14,761 bases of DNA, taken from NCBI RefSeq assembly GCF_015056685.1, contig NZ_SVFW01000035.1, positions 28,277 through 43,037 of the forward strand, read 5' to 3'. Positions 7,843 to 14,446 of this stretch are shown piece after piece (within the stretch, counting starts at the first letter, position 1; each line of letters starts with the position of its first letter). The notes under the pieces are model-generated. The model saw nothing but the letters and a program-made list of their open reading frames with translations. It ran no database searches and was not told where the DNA came from. Source of the stretch: Butyrivibrio sp. (lineage in GTDB: Bacteria; Bacillota; Clostridia; Lachnospirales; Lachnospiraceae). The position numbers and the translations under genes are program-made.

Positions 7843-9204
7843 TTACTGAATATCTTTTGAAAGACCTTCTATGAACTGGCTTCCATCAAGAAGGCAGCCA
7901 TAAACCTGATCTACATATGAAAGATATGTGTTAGCAGAATCTGCGCTCATGGCTGTATCGCCGAAAAGAACCATTGAATCAGCGCCTGCAACGATTCCTG
8001 CTACAGTCTGTGTAAGTTCGTTAACTGAACTTGTATCGCCATAAGGTGTCCAAGCTGGAAGTCCGCATCCATCAAGGTATCCATAGTGGCAGATGAGCTT
8101 ACCAAGCTCGAATGCATAGTCAGCAGCTCTTTCTGCATTAGGTGAAGATGCTGAAACTGCAAGTGTATCTGAAGGTCCGCCAATAAGCTGTCCAAGCTTT
8201 GACTTATCTGCATTGATAACAGGGAACTCACCTACTTTTACCTTAGGGAAGAACTCTTCATTAGCTGCAAAGTCAGCACAGTTCCATGTTCCATTCATAT
8301 AGAATGCATACTTGCCTGCCATGAAGTTGTTCTTAACTTCATCGTTTGTAAGGCCGATTCCTGAAGGATCGAAATATCCGTTAGTAACAAGGCTCTGGAA
8401 TGTATCAACAGCGTCTGCTACGTCCTGATTGTTCCATGTTGACTTTCCAAGGAATATATCATTAAGTGTGTCTGCTCCGGCACTCTTCTCGATAACTGAC
8501 TCGAGGTACTCAGTTACGCACCATGTCTCCTTACCAGCGCAACCAAAAGGAATGATTCCCTTTGCTTTAAGTGCGTCACAGCAAGCAATGAATTCATCAT
8601 ATGTGCCAGGGATCTCTTCGTAGCCAACTTCCTTAAGAAGTTCCATGTTAGCAAAAAGACCAACGATGTTCATTGTAAGCGGCACGCCATAGTGCTTTCC
8701 GTCATAAGTTGAGTTGCCAAGCATAACCTCTGGAAGTTCTGACTTATAGTTCTGATAAGCATCATCAAGGCAATAAACCTTTCCTGCTTCTACGAAATCA
8801 CCAAGGAATGCACATGACCATGTAAAGAAGATATCAGGCATCTCATTAGCAGAAACTGCAGCTTTAATCTTGGTCTTGTAGGACTGATTCTCGAAAGCTT
8901 CCCAAGTAAAGTTGATCTCTGGGTGATTTGCCTGCATATCAGCGATAGCAGCTTCATAAGAGTGTCGGTTTGAATCACTCTCTGTAGCAATACACCACAT
9001 GTTAAGAGAAATAGGCTCTTCTGAAGTAGTTTCAGTTACTGCCTCAGTCTTCTCTTCTGTCTTGGCTTCAGTAGTAGCTTCCTGCTTAGCCTGCTCCGGA
9101 GCTGATCCTGTATCAGCAGCTGGCTGAGAAGCACTTCCACATCCGAAGAGAGACAATGTCATTAACCCCGCCATAAACATTGAAACAATACGTTTTTTTT
9201 GCAT
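7843..9204 (-). CDS. CUT1 extracellular solute-binding lipoprotein
   Basis: A 453-residue lipid-anchored sugar-binding protein. Residues 1-22 are a lipoprotein signal ending in the lipobox LFGC (Cys22). A Thr/Glu/Ala-rich flexible linker (about 23-66) leads to the binding domain. Family landmarks include PDIFFTW (131-137), YGVPLTMNIVGLFAN, the NNFMAGKYAFYMNGTW motif and the late GGPSDTLAVS segment. The start has a strong ribosome site (AAGGGAGGT, five bases before ATG). It is 59 bases downstream of a small lipoprotein and upstream of both permeases, so it forms the core of the transporter operon. The sugar is unknown. The many Cys residues in the mature protein (about eight) are unusual for a secreted protein of this family and may form disulfides. 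Confidence 0.93.
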   Translation of the reverse strand: MQKKRIVSMFMAGLMTLSLFGCGSASQPAADTGSAPEQAKQEATTEAKTEEKTEAVTETTSEEPISLNMWCIATESDSNRHSYEAAIADMQANHPEINFTWEAFENQSYKTKIKAAVSANEMPDIFFTWSCAFLGDFVEAGKVYCLDDAYQNYKSELPEVMLGNSTYDGKHYGVPLTMNIVGLFANMELLKEVGYEEIPGTYDEFIACCDALKAKGIIPFGCAGKETWCVTEYLESVIEKSAGADTLNDIFLGKSTWNNQDVADAVDTFQSLVTNGYFDPSGIGLTNDEVKNNFMAGKYAFYMNGTWNCADFAANEEFFPKVKVGEFPVINADKSKLGQLIGGPSDTLAVSASSPNAERAADYAFELGKLICHYGYLDGCGLPAWTPYGDTSSVNELTQTVAGIVAGADSMVLFGDTAMSADSANTYLSYVDQVYGCLLDGSQFIEGLSKDIQ

Positions 9205-9263
9205 TTCATACCTCCCTTTATTAAATTGTTGTTTTATCTAAAGCGCATGCAGCTTAAGATTCT

Positions 9264-9818
9264 TTAACTTTTAGCCTCTGTCTTTACCATAGGCCATGGA
9301 TATGCGATAGTGAGTTTATTCCCATCAAGCTCATAGTAAAGGTATGCGTCCTCTATGGGATCGTCATACATCAGCTTTATGCAGGAGTTTTCCTCATCCA
9401 CTGTATATCTTCCAAAAAAGATATTCTCCTCAGAGAACTTTCCGTCATCAGTAAACTGATACTCCCATCCGTTGTCCTGTTTCCAGACACCAACAATTCC
9501 GTCAGTATCCTTTTGGCCATCGTACTCATAAGTGGACTTCTCGTACAAAAGCATCGTATCGCCTTCCATAACATAACGCAGTCCAAGATGATCCCCATTA
9601 TCATCATCCAGCATTATGTACGAGTCGTCCTTTGAGTATGAATACTTTTCGCCCTTGTAAAGAGCTTCTCCGTCATCGTAAAAGGATAGGATTTCTTCAC
9701 CGGGTTCATGGATGTACGCCCAGCTCTCAGTTTTTTCAGCTGCTTTTCCACAACCAAAAAGCACCAAAGATGCGCATAAAACCAACATAGTTACCAGGTA
9801 ATATTCTAATTTTTTCAT
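9264..9818 (-). CDS. Small lipoprotein with two similar beta-rich halves
   Basis: A 184-residue predicted lipoprotein; I start at the ATG at 9818, with AAGG-containing purines upstream and a cleaner signal peptide, rather than at the ATG at 9839. The lipobox is LFGC (Cys23). The mature part is acidic and Tyr-rich. Two halves look alike: about residues 30-100 (FYDDGEALYKGEKYSYSKDD ... YVMEGDTMLLY) and 108-178 (FTDDGKFSEENIFFGRYTVD ... YELDGNKLTIAYP). This layout of G-x-W/Y, DDG, G-Y-x-v and LDG-x-x-L resembles the small lipocalin-like (DUF5640-style) domains of Clostridia lipoproteins, an assignment I make from pattern only. It precedes the solute-binding protein gene on the same strand by 59 bases and may be cotranscribed as an accessory surface protein. 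Confidence 0.8.
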   Translation of the reverse strand: MKKLEYYLVTMLVLCASLVLFGCGKAAEKTESWAYIHEPGEEILSFYDDGEALYKGEKYSYSKDDSYIMLDDDNGDHLGLRYVMEGDTMLLYEKSTYEYDGQKDTDGIVGVWKQDNGWEYQFTDDGKFSEENIFFGRYTVDEENSCIKLMYDDPIEDAYLYYELDGNKLTIAYPWPMVKTEAKS

Positions 9819-9918
9819 ACCCTTTTTCCTTCCCTTCATGGTTTAAATATATCCGATTGTTCACTGAAATTTAATGGAATATTTTGACTTTATTAAGCAC
9901 ATTTTTTACTATTTAGAC

Positions 9919-9957
9919 AAAAAAATCCCACATGACAATAATTTGTCTGTGGGATTT
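9919..9957 (-). terminator. Intrinsic terminator after the PrsA-like gene
   Basis: On the minus strand AAATCCCACA (9957-9948) pairs perfectly with TGTGGGATTT (9932-9923). An inner GACA/TGTC pair extends the stem past one bulged base. Seven T residues (9925-9919) follow. It begins 6 bases after the gene's stop codon and separates it from the transporter operon. Confidence 0.9.
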
Positions 9958-9963
9958 GCACTA

Positions 9964-11043
9964 TTATCTAAAATATTTTTGATATATTTCCATCAAATTG
10001 GATGTAGAAACTTCTTCATCAGCCACTAAAGTAACCGAATTCCACAATTTCTCGTTGAGTCGCTTGTTCAGTGTCGCCACAAAGGCGTCATACTGCTGAC
10101 CAAAAACCTCTCTTTTTCTCTCCGCTACGATCTTTTCCTTGTTAGCCTCAGTCTCTTCTCTGTTAAAGGTTGTTATGCATTTGATGATCACATAACCCTC
10201 TGAGGTTTCTATGATATCACTGACTTCATCAGTTCCCAGATTAAATGCAGTAGTATCATAAATGGACTCCATATCGCCCTTTCCAAAAGAAATAGTTCCT
10301 TCATCAGCCTCATTGTACTGAGCCATGAGTTCTTCAAAACTTCTACCTTCCTCAAGCTCGCTCACAATGCTTTTCATGTTTCTATAGATTGCATTTTTTT
10401 CTGAGTCACTGACAGGGGTCTTCTCTCCACCAGCATCAAGCGTGTAGGTCTTTAGAAGTATCTGTTCCACGGTTATGGTTCTTGCTTCATCATCACTTAT
10501 CTCCGGGTTAATGTCCCTTATGATGTAGTCATAGAGCTTATCAGCCAGGGCTCTCTCCTCATAAATAGCAAGCACTTCTTCAAGTGTTACGTTGCCCATG
10601 GCTTTGATATCAGCTTCCGTAAGGCCTCCGTAATACTCATTTGCCGCCTGAAGTGAAAGATTTATCTCTGACTGATCAAGGGAGATTCCATTTTCCTCAG
10701 CCAAAAGATTCATTGCCTTTATCTGGGCGATCTTGGCAAGAACCGATTCCTTTAACCTGTCTTCTACAGTTCCTGCATCTGTCTCTTTTCCCCAGATATC
10801 ACTTCCAAAGCTCTCTTCATAGCCTTCCTGGGTATTTACCAGGTACACTAACGCCTCTGACAGATTGCAGCTCCTGTCCTCGATAGTAAACACCTCATTC
10901 TTGGAAAAACCTGTTGTAAAGACAAGCCTTACATCTGAAAGGTCAGTGCCACATCCGGTAAGAGCAAGGGACAAAATCAGAGTAATAGTGGCTGAAAAAA
11001 TATTCAGTTTACCTTTTCTTTTTTTTAGTGTTCTAAAAATCAT
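9964..11043 (-). CDS. PrsA/SurA-like peptidyl-prolyl isomerase lipoprotein, catalytic histidines missing
   Basis: A 359-residue exported folding-factor-like lipoprotein. The signal ends in the lipobox LTGC (Cys31). Residues about 90-180 form a helical SurA_N/PrsA-like chaperone region. The parvulin domain follows at about 190-292, with VEQILLK, SFEELMAQYNEADEG, the SFGKGDM turn, AFNLGTDEVSDI and SEGYVIIK. The two histidines conserved in active parvulins (as in ...SHILVK and ...GYHIIK) are replaced by Gln194 and Val285, so isomerase activity is doubtful while chaperone function is possible. A final helical tail covers 293-359. It starts nine bases after the oxidoreductase gene, with AGG as a modest ribosome site, and is probably cotranscribed with it. 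Confidence 0.88.
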   Translation of the reverse strand: MIFRTLKKRKGKLNIFSATITLILSLALTGCGTDLSDVRLVFTTGFSKNEVFTIEDRSCNLSEALVYLVNTQEGYEESFGSDIWGKETDAGTVEDRLKESVLAKIAQIKAMNLLAEENGISLDQSEINLSLQAANEYYGGLTEADIKAMGNVTLEEVLAIYEERALADKLYDYIIRDINPEISDDEARTITVEQILLKTYTLDAGGEKTPVSDSEKNAIYRNMKSIVSELEEGRSFEELMAQYNEADEGTISFGKGDMESIYDTTAFNLGTDEVSDIIETSEGYVIIKCITTFNREETEANKEKIVAERKREVFGQQYDAFVATLNKRLNEKLWNSVTLVADEEVSTSNLMEIYQKYFR

Positions 11044-11052
11044 GTCTGCCTG

Positions 11053-12453
11053 TTATTTCATACTGCTGATAATACTGCGGGCAACAGAAAGTCCGTTTGC
11101 ACTTGCCTGCTGAAGACCTCTTGTAACGCCTGCTCCGTCTCCGATAGCTCGAAGGCCTTTGATGCTGGTCTCGAAGTCTTTATTTACAATGACTTTATTG
11201 GAATAGAACTTAACCTCTACACCATAAAGAAGGGTCTCGTCTGAAGCAATTCCGGGAGTAACCTTATCAAGAGCCTGGATCATCTCATCAAGATCTACCA
11301 TTATCCTGTGTGGGAATACAAGTGAAAGATCTCCGGGCACTGCATCCTTAAGTGTTGGGATCAGATTATTCCTGCAAAGTCTCTCCTCTGTTGTTCTACG
11401 ACCTCTTTTGAAATCGCCATAGGTCTGAACAAGTATCTTGCCACCGCAGAGCATATTTGAAAGCTCTGCTATTTTTTTACCATATTCGATTGGTGTTTTA
11501 AAGGGCTTTGTAAAGTTCTTTGAAACCAAAAGTGCAAAGTTGGTATTGTTTGTCTTAAACTCTTTTCCCTTATAGGCATGTCCGTTAACTACTGCAAGAC
11601 CGCCCTCGTAGTACTCTGTAGCAACTTCACCGGAAGGATTTGTGCAGAAAGTTCTCACCTTATCATCAAAGGTTGGTGTGTGGTAAATAAGCTTTGCCTC
11701 ATAAAGATTTTCATTGAGGAACTGCATTACCTCATCCCTTACTTCAACGCGGACTCCTACATCAACTGTTCCAGGTTTTGTCTCGATTCCAATCTCTTCG
11801 CACTTATCCTTGAACCAGTCTGCGCCCTCTCTTCCGACAGCAGACACAATTTCTTTTGCCAGGAAAGTCTCCCCTTTATCTGTCACTACTCCTGTAGCAA
11901 CGCCGTTCTCCACAAGGATATCCTTGACCATTGTATTAAACTCTATTGTGACACCCTTGCTTAAAATATGTTCCTGAAGACGGGAGTATATCTTATATCC
12001 CTCCTCAGTGCCAAGGTGTCTTATGGGACACTCTACAAGCTTAAGGTTGGCGTTAATGGCTTTTCTTCTGATCTCGCGAAGCTCAGCCTCTTTATCAACG
12101 CCATACACGCTGGTATCTGCACCAAATTTAAGGTATATCTCATCAGATTCATGTATAAGCCTTGTAGCCTCATCATACCCAAGAATTTCAGGAAGTGTTC
12201 CTCCAACATCCGGAGAAAGTGAGAGCTTTCCATCAGAAAAAGCTCCTGCTCCCGCAAATCCTGTAGTAATTGAACATGGCTTGCAGCCTGCGCAGGTCTT
12301 GGTAACTCTCTTAGGGCAGTTTCTCTTTTCAATAGAGCGGCCCTTTTCTATCATCAGAACCTTGAGATCAAGTCTCTTCTCCATAAGTTCATATGCGCAG
12401 AAGATACCTCCTGGACCCGCACCTATAATTATCACATCAAATTCTTTTGCCAT
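11053..12453 (-). CDS. NAD(P)/FAD-dependent oxidoreductase (COG2509 family)
   Basis: A 466-residue cytoplasmic flavoprotein. The dinucleotide-binding motif GAGPGG (11-16) follows DVIII, and Glu36 at the end of strand 2 would bind the FAD ribose. Next is the family hallmark with four cysteines (46, 54, 57 and 60) before TTGFAGAGAFSDGKLSLS. The C-terminal FAD segment is AIGDGAGVTRGLQQASANG. These features match the uncharacterised FAD-dependent dehydrogenase family COG2509, common in Clostridia; its substrate is not established to my knowledge. The start is supported by GAGAGGAG six to seven bases upstream. It is the first gene of a two-gene unit with the PrsA-like lipoprotein. Confidence 0.92.
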   Translation of the reverse strand: MAKEFDVIIIGAGPGGIFCAYELMEKRLDLKVLMIEKGRSIEKRNCPKRVTKTCAGCKPCSITTGFAGAGAFSDGKLSLSPDVGGTLPEILGYDEATRLIHESDEIYLKFGADTSVYGVDKEAELREIRRKAINANLKLVECPIRHLGTEEGYKIYSRLQEHILSKGVTIEFNTMVKDILVENGVATGVVTDKGETFLAKEIVSAVGREGADWFKDKCEEIGIETKPGTVDVGVRVEVRDEVMQFLNENLYEAKLIYHTPTFDDKVRTFCTNPSGEVATEYYEGGLAVVNGHAYKGKEFKTNNTNFALLVSKNFTKPFKTPIEYGKKIAELSNMLCGGKILVQTYGDFKRGRRTTEERLCRNNLIPTLKDAVPGDLSLVFPHRIMVDLDEMIQALDKVTPGIASDETLLYGVEVKFYSNKVIVNKDFETSIKGLRAIGDGAGVTRGLQQASANGLSVARSIISSMK

Positions 12454-12487
12454 TAAAATCTCCTCTCTGTAATCAGATAAGCAGATA

Positions 12488-12493
12488 ATTATA
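12488..12493 (-). promoter_or_regulatory. Extended -10 promoter of the oxidoreductase gene
   Basis: On the minus strand a perfect TATAAT (12493-12488) is preceded by TG one base away, the extended -10 form. No good -35 is seen at 17 bases. The predicted start leaves about 28 bases before the ATG at 12453. Confidence 0.5.
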
Positions 12494-12523
12494 ACATATC
12501 AAAGGCGAAAAAAATCCAAAAGT

Positions 12524-12988
12524 TTAGTCGTCTATATGCCCGCTTAGATCATCAGCATCATCAACGTCATGGATATCGCCTGCTCCAAAGCCTATGTTCT
12601 GCATGCTCACGGTTCTTCTCTTAATTCTTGCAGCTTCCGAAGCCTGAAGAAGGAAGTCTTTTATCTCACGCCCATGCTTTATATTCTTCATAGTGATAGT
12701 CCTGTCTGTAACATCGGACGTAAATAAAGTAATTGTTGAAAGACCTGCCATGCGCTGCAGAAGCGTTCTTGTAATCTCCACATCACTGATTTTATACATA
12801 TAGCAGTCATTCTCACGAACAGTAAAAAAGCCGTTGATTATAGTAAAGTCATTGTCTCTTATCTCATACTTCGTAAAAGTCCAGGGAAGGCCAAACAAGA
12901 GCCATCTGCTGCGCTCTGTATATCTAAGTTCTCCCTTTGACATTTTAGATTCTTCAAATTTTTCCGGATTAGCAATTTTAGGACTCAT
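12524..12988 (-). CDS. Bacterial PH-domain protein (YdbS-like, bPH_2)
   Basis: A 154-residue protein without a signal peptide; the start has GGGGAAG upstream. Residues about 22-118 look like the bacterial pleckstrin-homology-like fold of the YdbS family: KYEIRDNDFTIINGFF, a short hydrophilic hairpin, YKISDVEITRTLLQRMAGLSTI, and ITMKNIKHGREIKDFL. In longer YdbS proteins two helices precede this domain; here only a short hydrophobic patch (WLLFGLPW, 29-36) remains, so it may be soluble or peripheral. The C-terminus (138-154) is Asp-rich and probably disordered. Function in this family is poorly defined. It is a single-gene unit with its own promoter. Confidence 0.85.
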   Translation of the reverse strand: MSPKIANPEKFEESKMSKGELRYTERSRWLLFGLPWTFTKYEIRDNDFTIINGFFTVRENDCYMYKISDVEITRTLLQRMAGLSTITLFTSDVTDRTITMKNIKHGREIKDFLLQASEAARIKRRTVSMQNIGFGAGDIHDVDDADDLSGHIDD

Positions 12989-13036
12989 CTTATCTTCCCC
13001 TTGTGATCACATTTTATTTTTAAATAATACTTTTTG

Positions 13037-13065
13037 ATTATAAGTTTTTTATCCTCATTATTCAA
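13037..13065 (-). promoter_or_regulatory. Sigma-A promoter of the PH-domain gene
   Basis: On the minus strand TTGAAT (13065-13060), a 17-base spacer and a perfect TATAAT (13042-13037) give a predicted start near 13030, about 42 bases before the ATG at 12988. Confidence 0.7.
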
Positions 13066-13210
13066 TTTATGGTAAGGGCATTCACTATCAGTATTATAAC
13101 AAAAAGCAATATTTTTAGGTTAACCACTTCAGATTTTCAGTTCTTCATCCGATAAACTTCATGAGGCAAAAGAATGAAAGCATTATTGAGGTTATAGGAG
13201 AAAAGTGGAA

Positions 13211-13558
13211 ATGGATTTTAACTTTTTGGCCGCAGCAAATGGAATAACAAGTAAATATTTAAACCAGTTATCACAAAGTAGTGCTTCTGTAAGTTCACTT
13301 ACCGCAGGAGAAGATGCAAAAGGCAAATTTGGAGAAGAGTTTGACAAAGCCTACAATTCATTGCAGGCTACCAGAGCACTTGATGCAACAATGCGTCAAA
13401 GCTACGCTTCTACGCATAAAGATGATTTTAAACAGGCTGCTGACAGACTGGGATATTCTATAGATAACAGAGTTATTGACATGCTCCACCTTGAGATCAC
13501 ATCGAAGATGGATGCACAGGTCAACGAAGCAATGAATAACGCAATTGATAATCTTTAA
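13211..13558 (+). CDS. Small helical cytoplasmic protein, unknown
   Basis: A 115-residue protein from the ATG at 13211, with GGAG at 13197-13200; a GTG at 13205 only four bases from GGAG would add two residues. There is no signal peptide, membrane segment or cysteine. The N-terminus is Ser/Ala/Gln-rich (about 1-34). From residue 37 on the composition (FGEEFDKAYNSLQATRAL, DDFKQAADRLGY, the late MDAQVNEAMNNAIDNL) suggests amphipathic helices. I do not recognise the family. The reading frame ends exactly where a strong terminator begins, and codon use resembles its neighbours, which supports a real single-gene unit. A promoter was not clear in the 220 bases upstream. Confidence 0.75.
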   Translation: MDFNFLAAANGITSKYLNQLSQSSASVSSLTAGEDAKGKFGEEFDKAYNSLQATRALDATMRQSYASTHKDDFKQAADRLGYSIDNRVIDMLHLEITSKMDAQVNEAMNNAIDNL

Positions 13559-13597
13559 AAAAAGTTGTCGAAAGAAAAATCTTTCGACAACTTTTTT
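13558..13597 (+). terminator. Strong intrinsic terminator of the small helical protein gene
   Basis: GTTGTCGAAAGA (13564-13575) and TCTTTCGACAAC (13580-13591) pair perfectly around an AAAA loop. Flanking A and T runs extend the stem and supply six T residues (13592-13597). The A run on the other side means it could also work on the minus strand. Confidence 0.93.
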
Positions 13598-13599
13598 CT

Positions 13600-13946
13600 T
13601 TGTTTTTGCAATAATAAAAGACAATACATTAAACACACAGGAATACAGACTGACACTTAAATTAAGAGTCAGTTAGACAACGCAAAAAAGCGCGCAAAAG
13701 AACTATAGTGATCATCACACTATCTTTTATGAAGGAGTCATAGACATCCCTGTATGTTCAATGTTTGTGAGATTTGGAAGATGCAAGAATCATAGCCGCG
13801 TAAGCTATCATAAGCAGCGAATTAGACACGCTGTCCGCATCATCCATTGCTCTTTCGAGCAGAAATAATGTTCGTAACTAATAACTTGTCGTTCAACGAT
13901 TGCCACTTTATCACAACCAAAATTGTATGTAAATAGAACTGTTTCA
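13600..13946. other. Gene-free stretch with small hairpins
   Basis: No credible coding frame or promoter is seen. Several short dyads are: ACTGAC-A-CTTA with TAAG-A-GTCAGT (13649-13673); ATAGTG/CACTAT flanked by AAAAG/CTTTT (13696-13728); ATAGC/GCTAT; CAGCG/CGCTG; and TGCTC/GAGCA (about 13849-13862). The individual stems are short and some will be chance, but their density is above what surrounds them. This could be the 5' or 3' flank of the structured element further right. Confidence 0.35.
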
Positions 13947-13989
13947 ATCTTAAGAATTTCTATCGCAAATCTTAAGAATTCCTTAAGAA
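13947..13989. repeat. Three helically phased CTTAAG(AA) boxes
   Basis: ATCTTAAGAATT occurs at 13947-13958 and 13969-13980, exactly 22 bases apart. A third CTTAAGAA (13982-13989) follows 11 bases after the second. Spacings of 22 and 11 bases place the palindromic CTTAAG cores on one face of the helix. The last box ends directly before a possible -35, the position of an activator site. Confidence 0.55.
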
Positions 13990-13990
13990 G

Positions 13991-14018
13991 TTGACTGTTT
14001 ATGGATTATTTGTATTTT
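13991..14018 (+). promoter_or_regulatory. Possible promoter beside the CTTAAG boxes
   Basis: TTGACT (13991-13996) is followed after 16 bases by TATTTT (14013-14018). Both boxes are imperfect; the main support is the phased boxes immediately upstream. If used, it would read toward the structured element. Confidence 0.3.
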
Positions 14019-14107
14019 CTTATTTGTTTTATTCCAGTTCACGCCAATATAAAAAGTAAACCTATAAGCAAAATACTCTTTCTTTGTATATGCGTAAGTA
14101 ATTGACT

Positions 14108-14439
14108 CTGTTGGAAAATGCTTGGCTCCGTACGCCACCATTGACTGAACCTGAGGAAAACGCTTTAGTCTGCGAGCCGACGGTGAGGATGATGGGAACA
14201 GTAGATCTTATCTCACCGTCGGATTCAGCATTTTAGCGTTTCCCTCAGAACCCGTCAATGGCAAGCACCTTCGGTGTGGCTGGGTTAAGGTGCCTCAGGA
14301 TCCAATTCCGAGAACAGTAGGGGCGGCTACTTTCAAGAATATGTGTGACTATATACCCGCGGCTACCATTGTAAAGGGTACGACAATGCTAGTTTGGGCA
14401 TATAGCTTGATACCGGTTTTGCAGCCACCATTTTAACAG
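14108..14439. ncRNA. Candidate large structured RNA (or folding DNA element) of unknown family
   Basis: A 332-base block is dominated by long-range complementarity. The ends pair: CTGTT-gg-AAAATG (14108-14120) with CATTTT-AACAG (14429-14439). Inside is a stacked arm: TGCTTG/CAAGCA (14119-14124/14262-14267), CCATTGAC/GTCAATGG (14138-14145/14254-14261), a 14-position helix with one mismatch (14151-14164/14235-14248), and an 11-bp helix CCGACGGTGAG/CTCACCGTCGG (14177-14187/14212-14222). Then GCACCTT/AAGGTGC (14265-14271/14287-14293), a CTC-a-GGA/TCCGAG hairpin (14294-14312), AGTAG/CTACT with loop GGGCGG (14316-14331), and a 10-position helix (14349-14358/14396-14405, one mismatch) enclosing CTAcCATTGT/ACAATGcTAG. 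No coding frame fits. Some helices overlap by a few bases and must be alternatives. Both internal mismatches are A-C on the plus strand, hence G-U on the minus strand, which mildly favours minus-strand transcription. It is not RNase P, tmRNA, SRP or 6S RNA as far as I can tell. Confidence 0.65.
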
Positions 14440-14446
14440 GTAACTT

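Noticed and set aside
9840..9918. Promoter TTGTCT, 17 bases, CTTAAT for the lipoprotein/transport operon
   Set aside because: Both boxes match only four of six positions and the -35 overlaps the preceding terminator region, so it is too weak to list as a feature.
13149..13155. CCGATAA as a flagellar sigma-D type -10 before the small helical protein
   Set aside because: No TAAA-like -35 lies at 14-16 bases, so the match is likely chance.
13759..13797. Short plus-strand frame ATGTTCAATGTT after GGAG
   Set aside because: Only 13 codons, and GGAG is about 16 bases from the ATG, too far for normal initiation.
14363..14431. 22-codon minus-strand frame starting ATGGTGGCTGCA
   Set aside because: It has no ribosome-binding site and lies wholly within paired segments of the structured block.
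14108..14439. Retron msr-msd or group II intron domain V (GAGCCG beside the 11-bp hairpin)
   Set aside because: No reverse transcriptase is present in the window, the GAGCCG helix carries a 24-base loop instead of a short tetraloop hairpin, and the domain V catalytic layout is absent.
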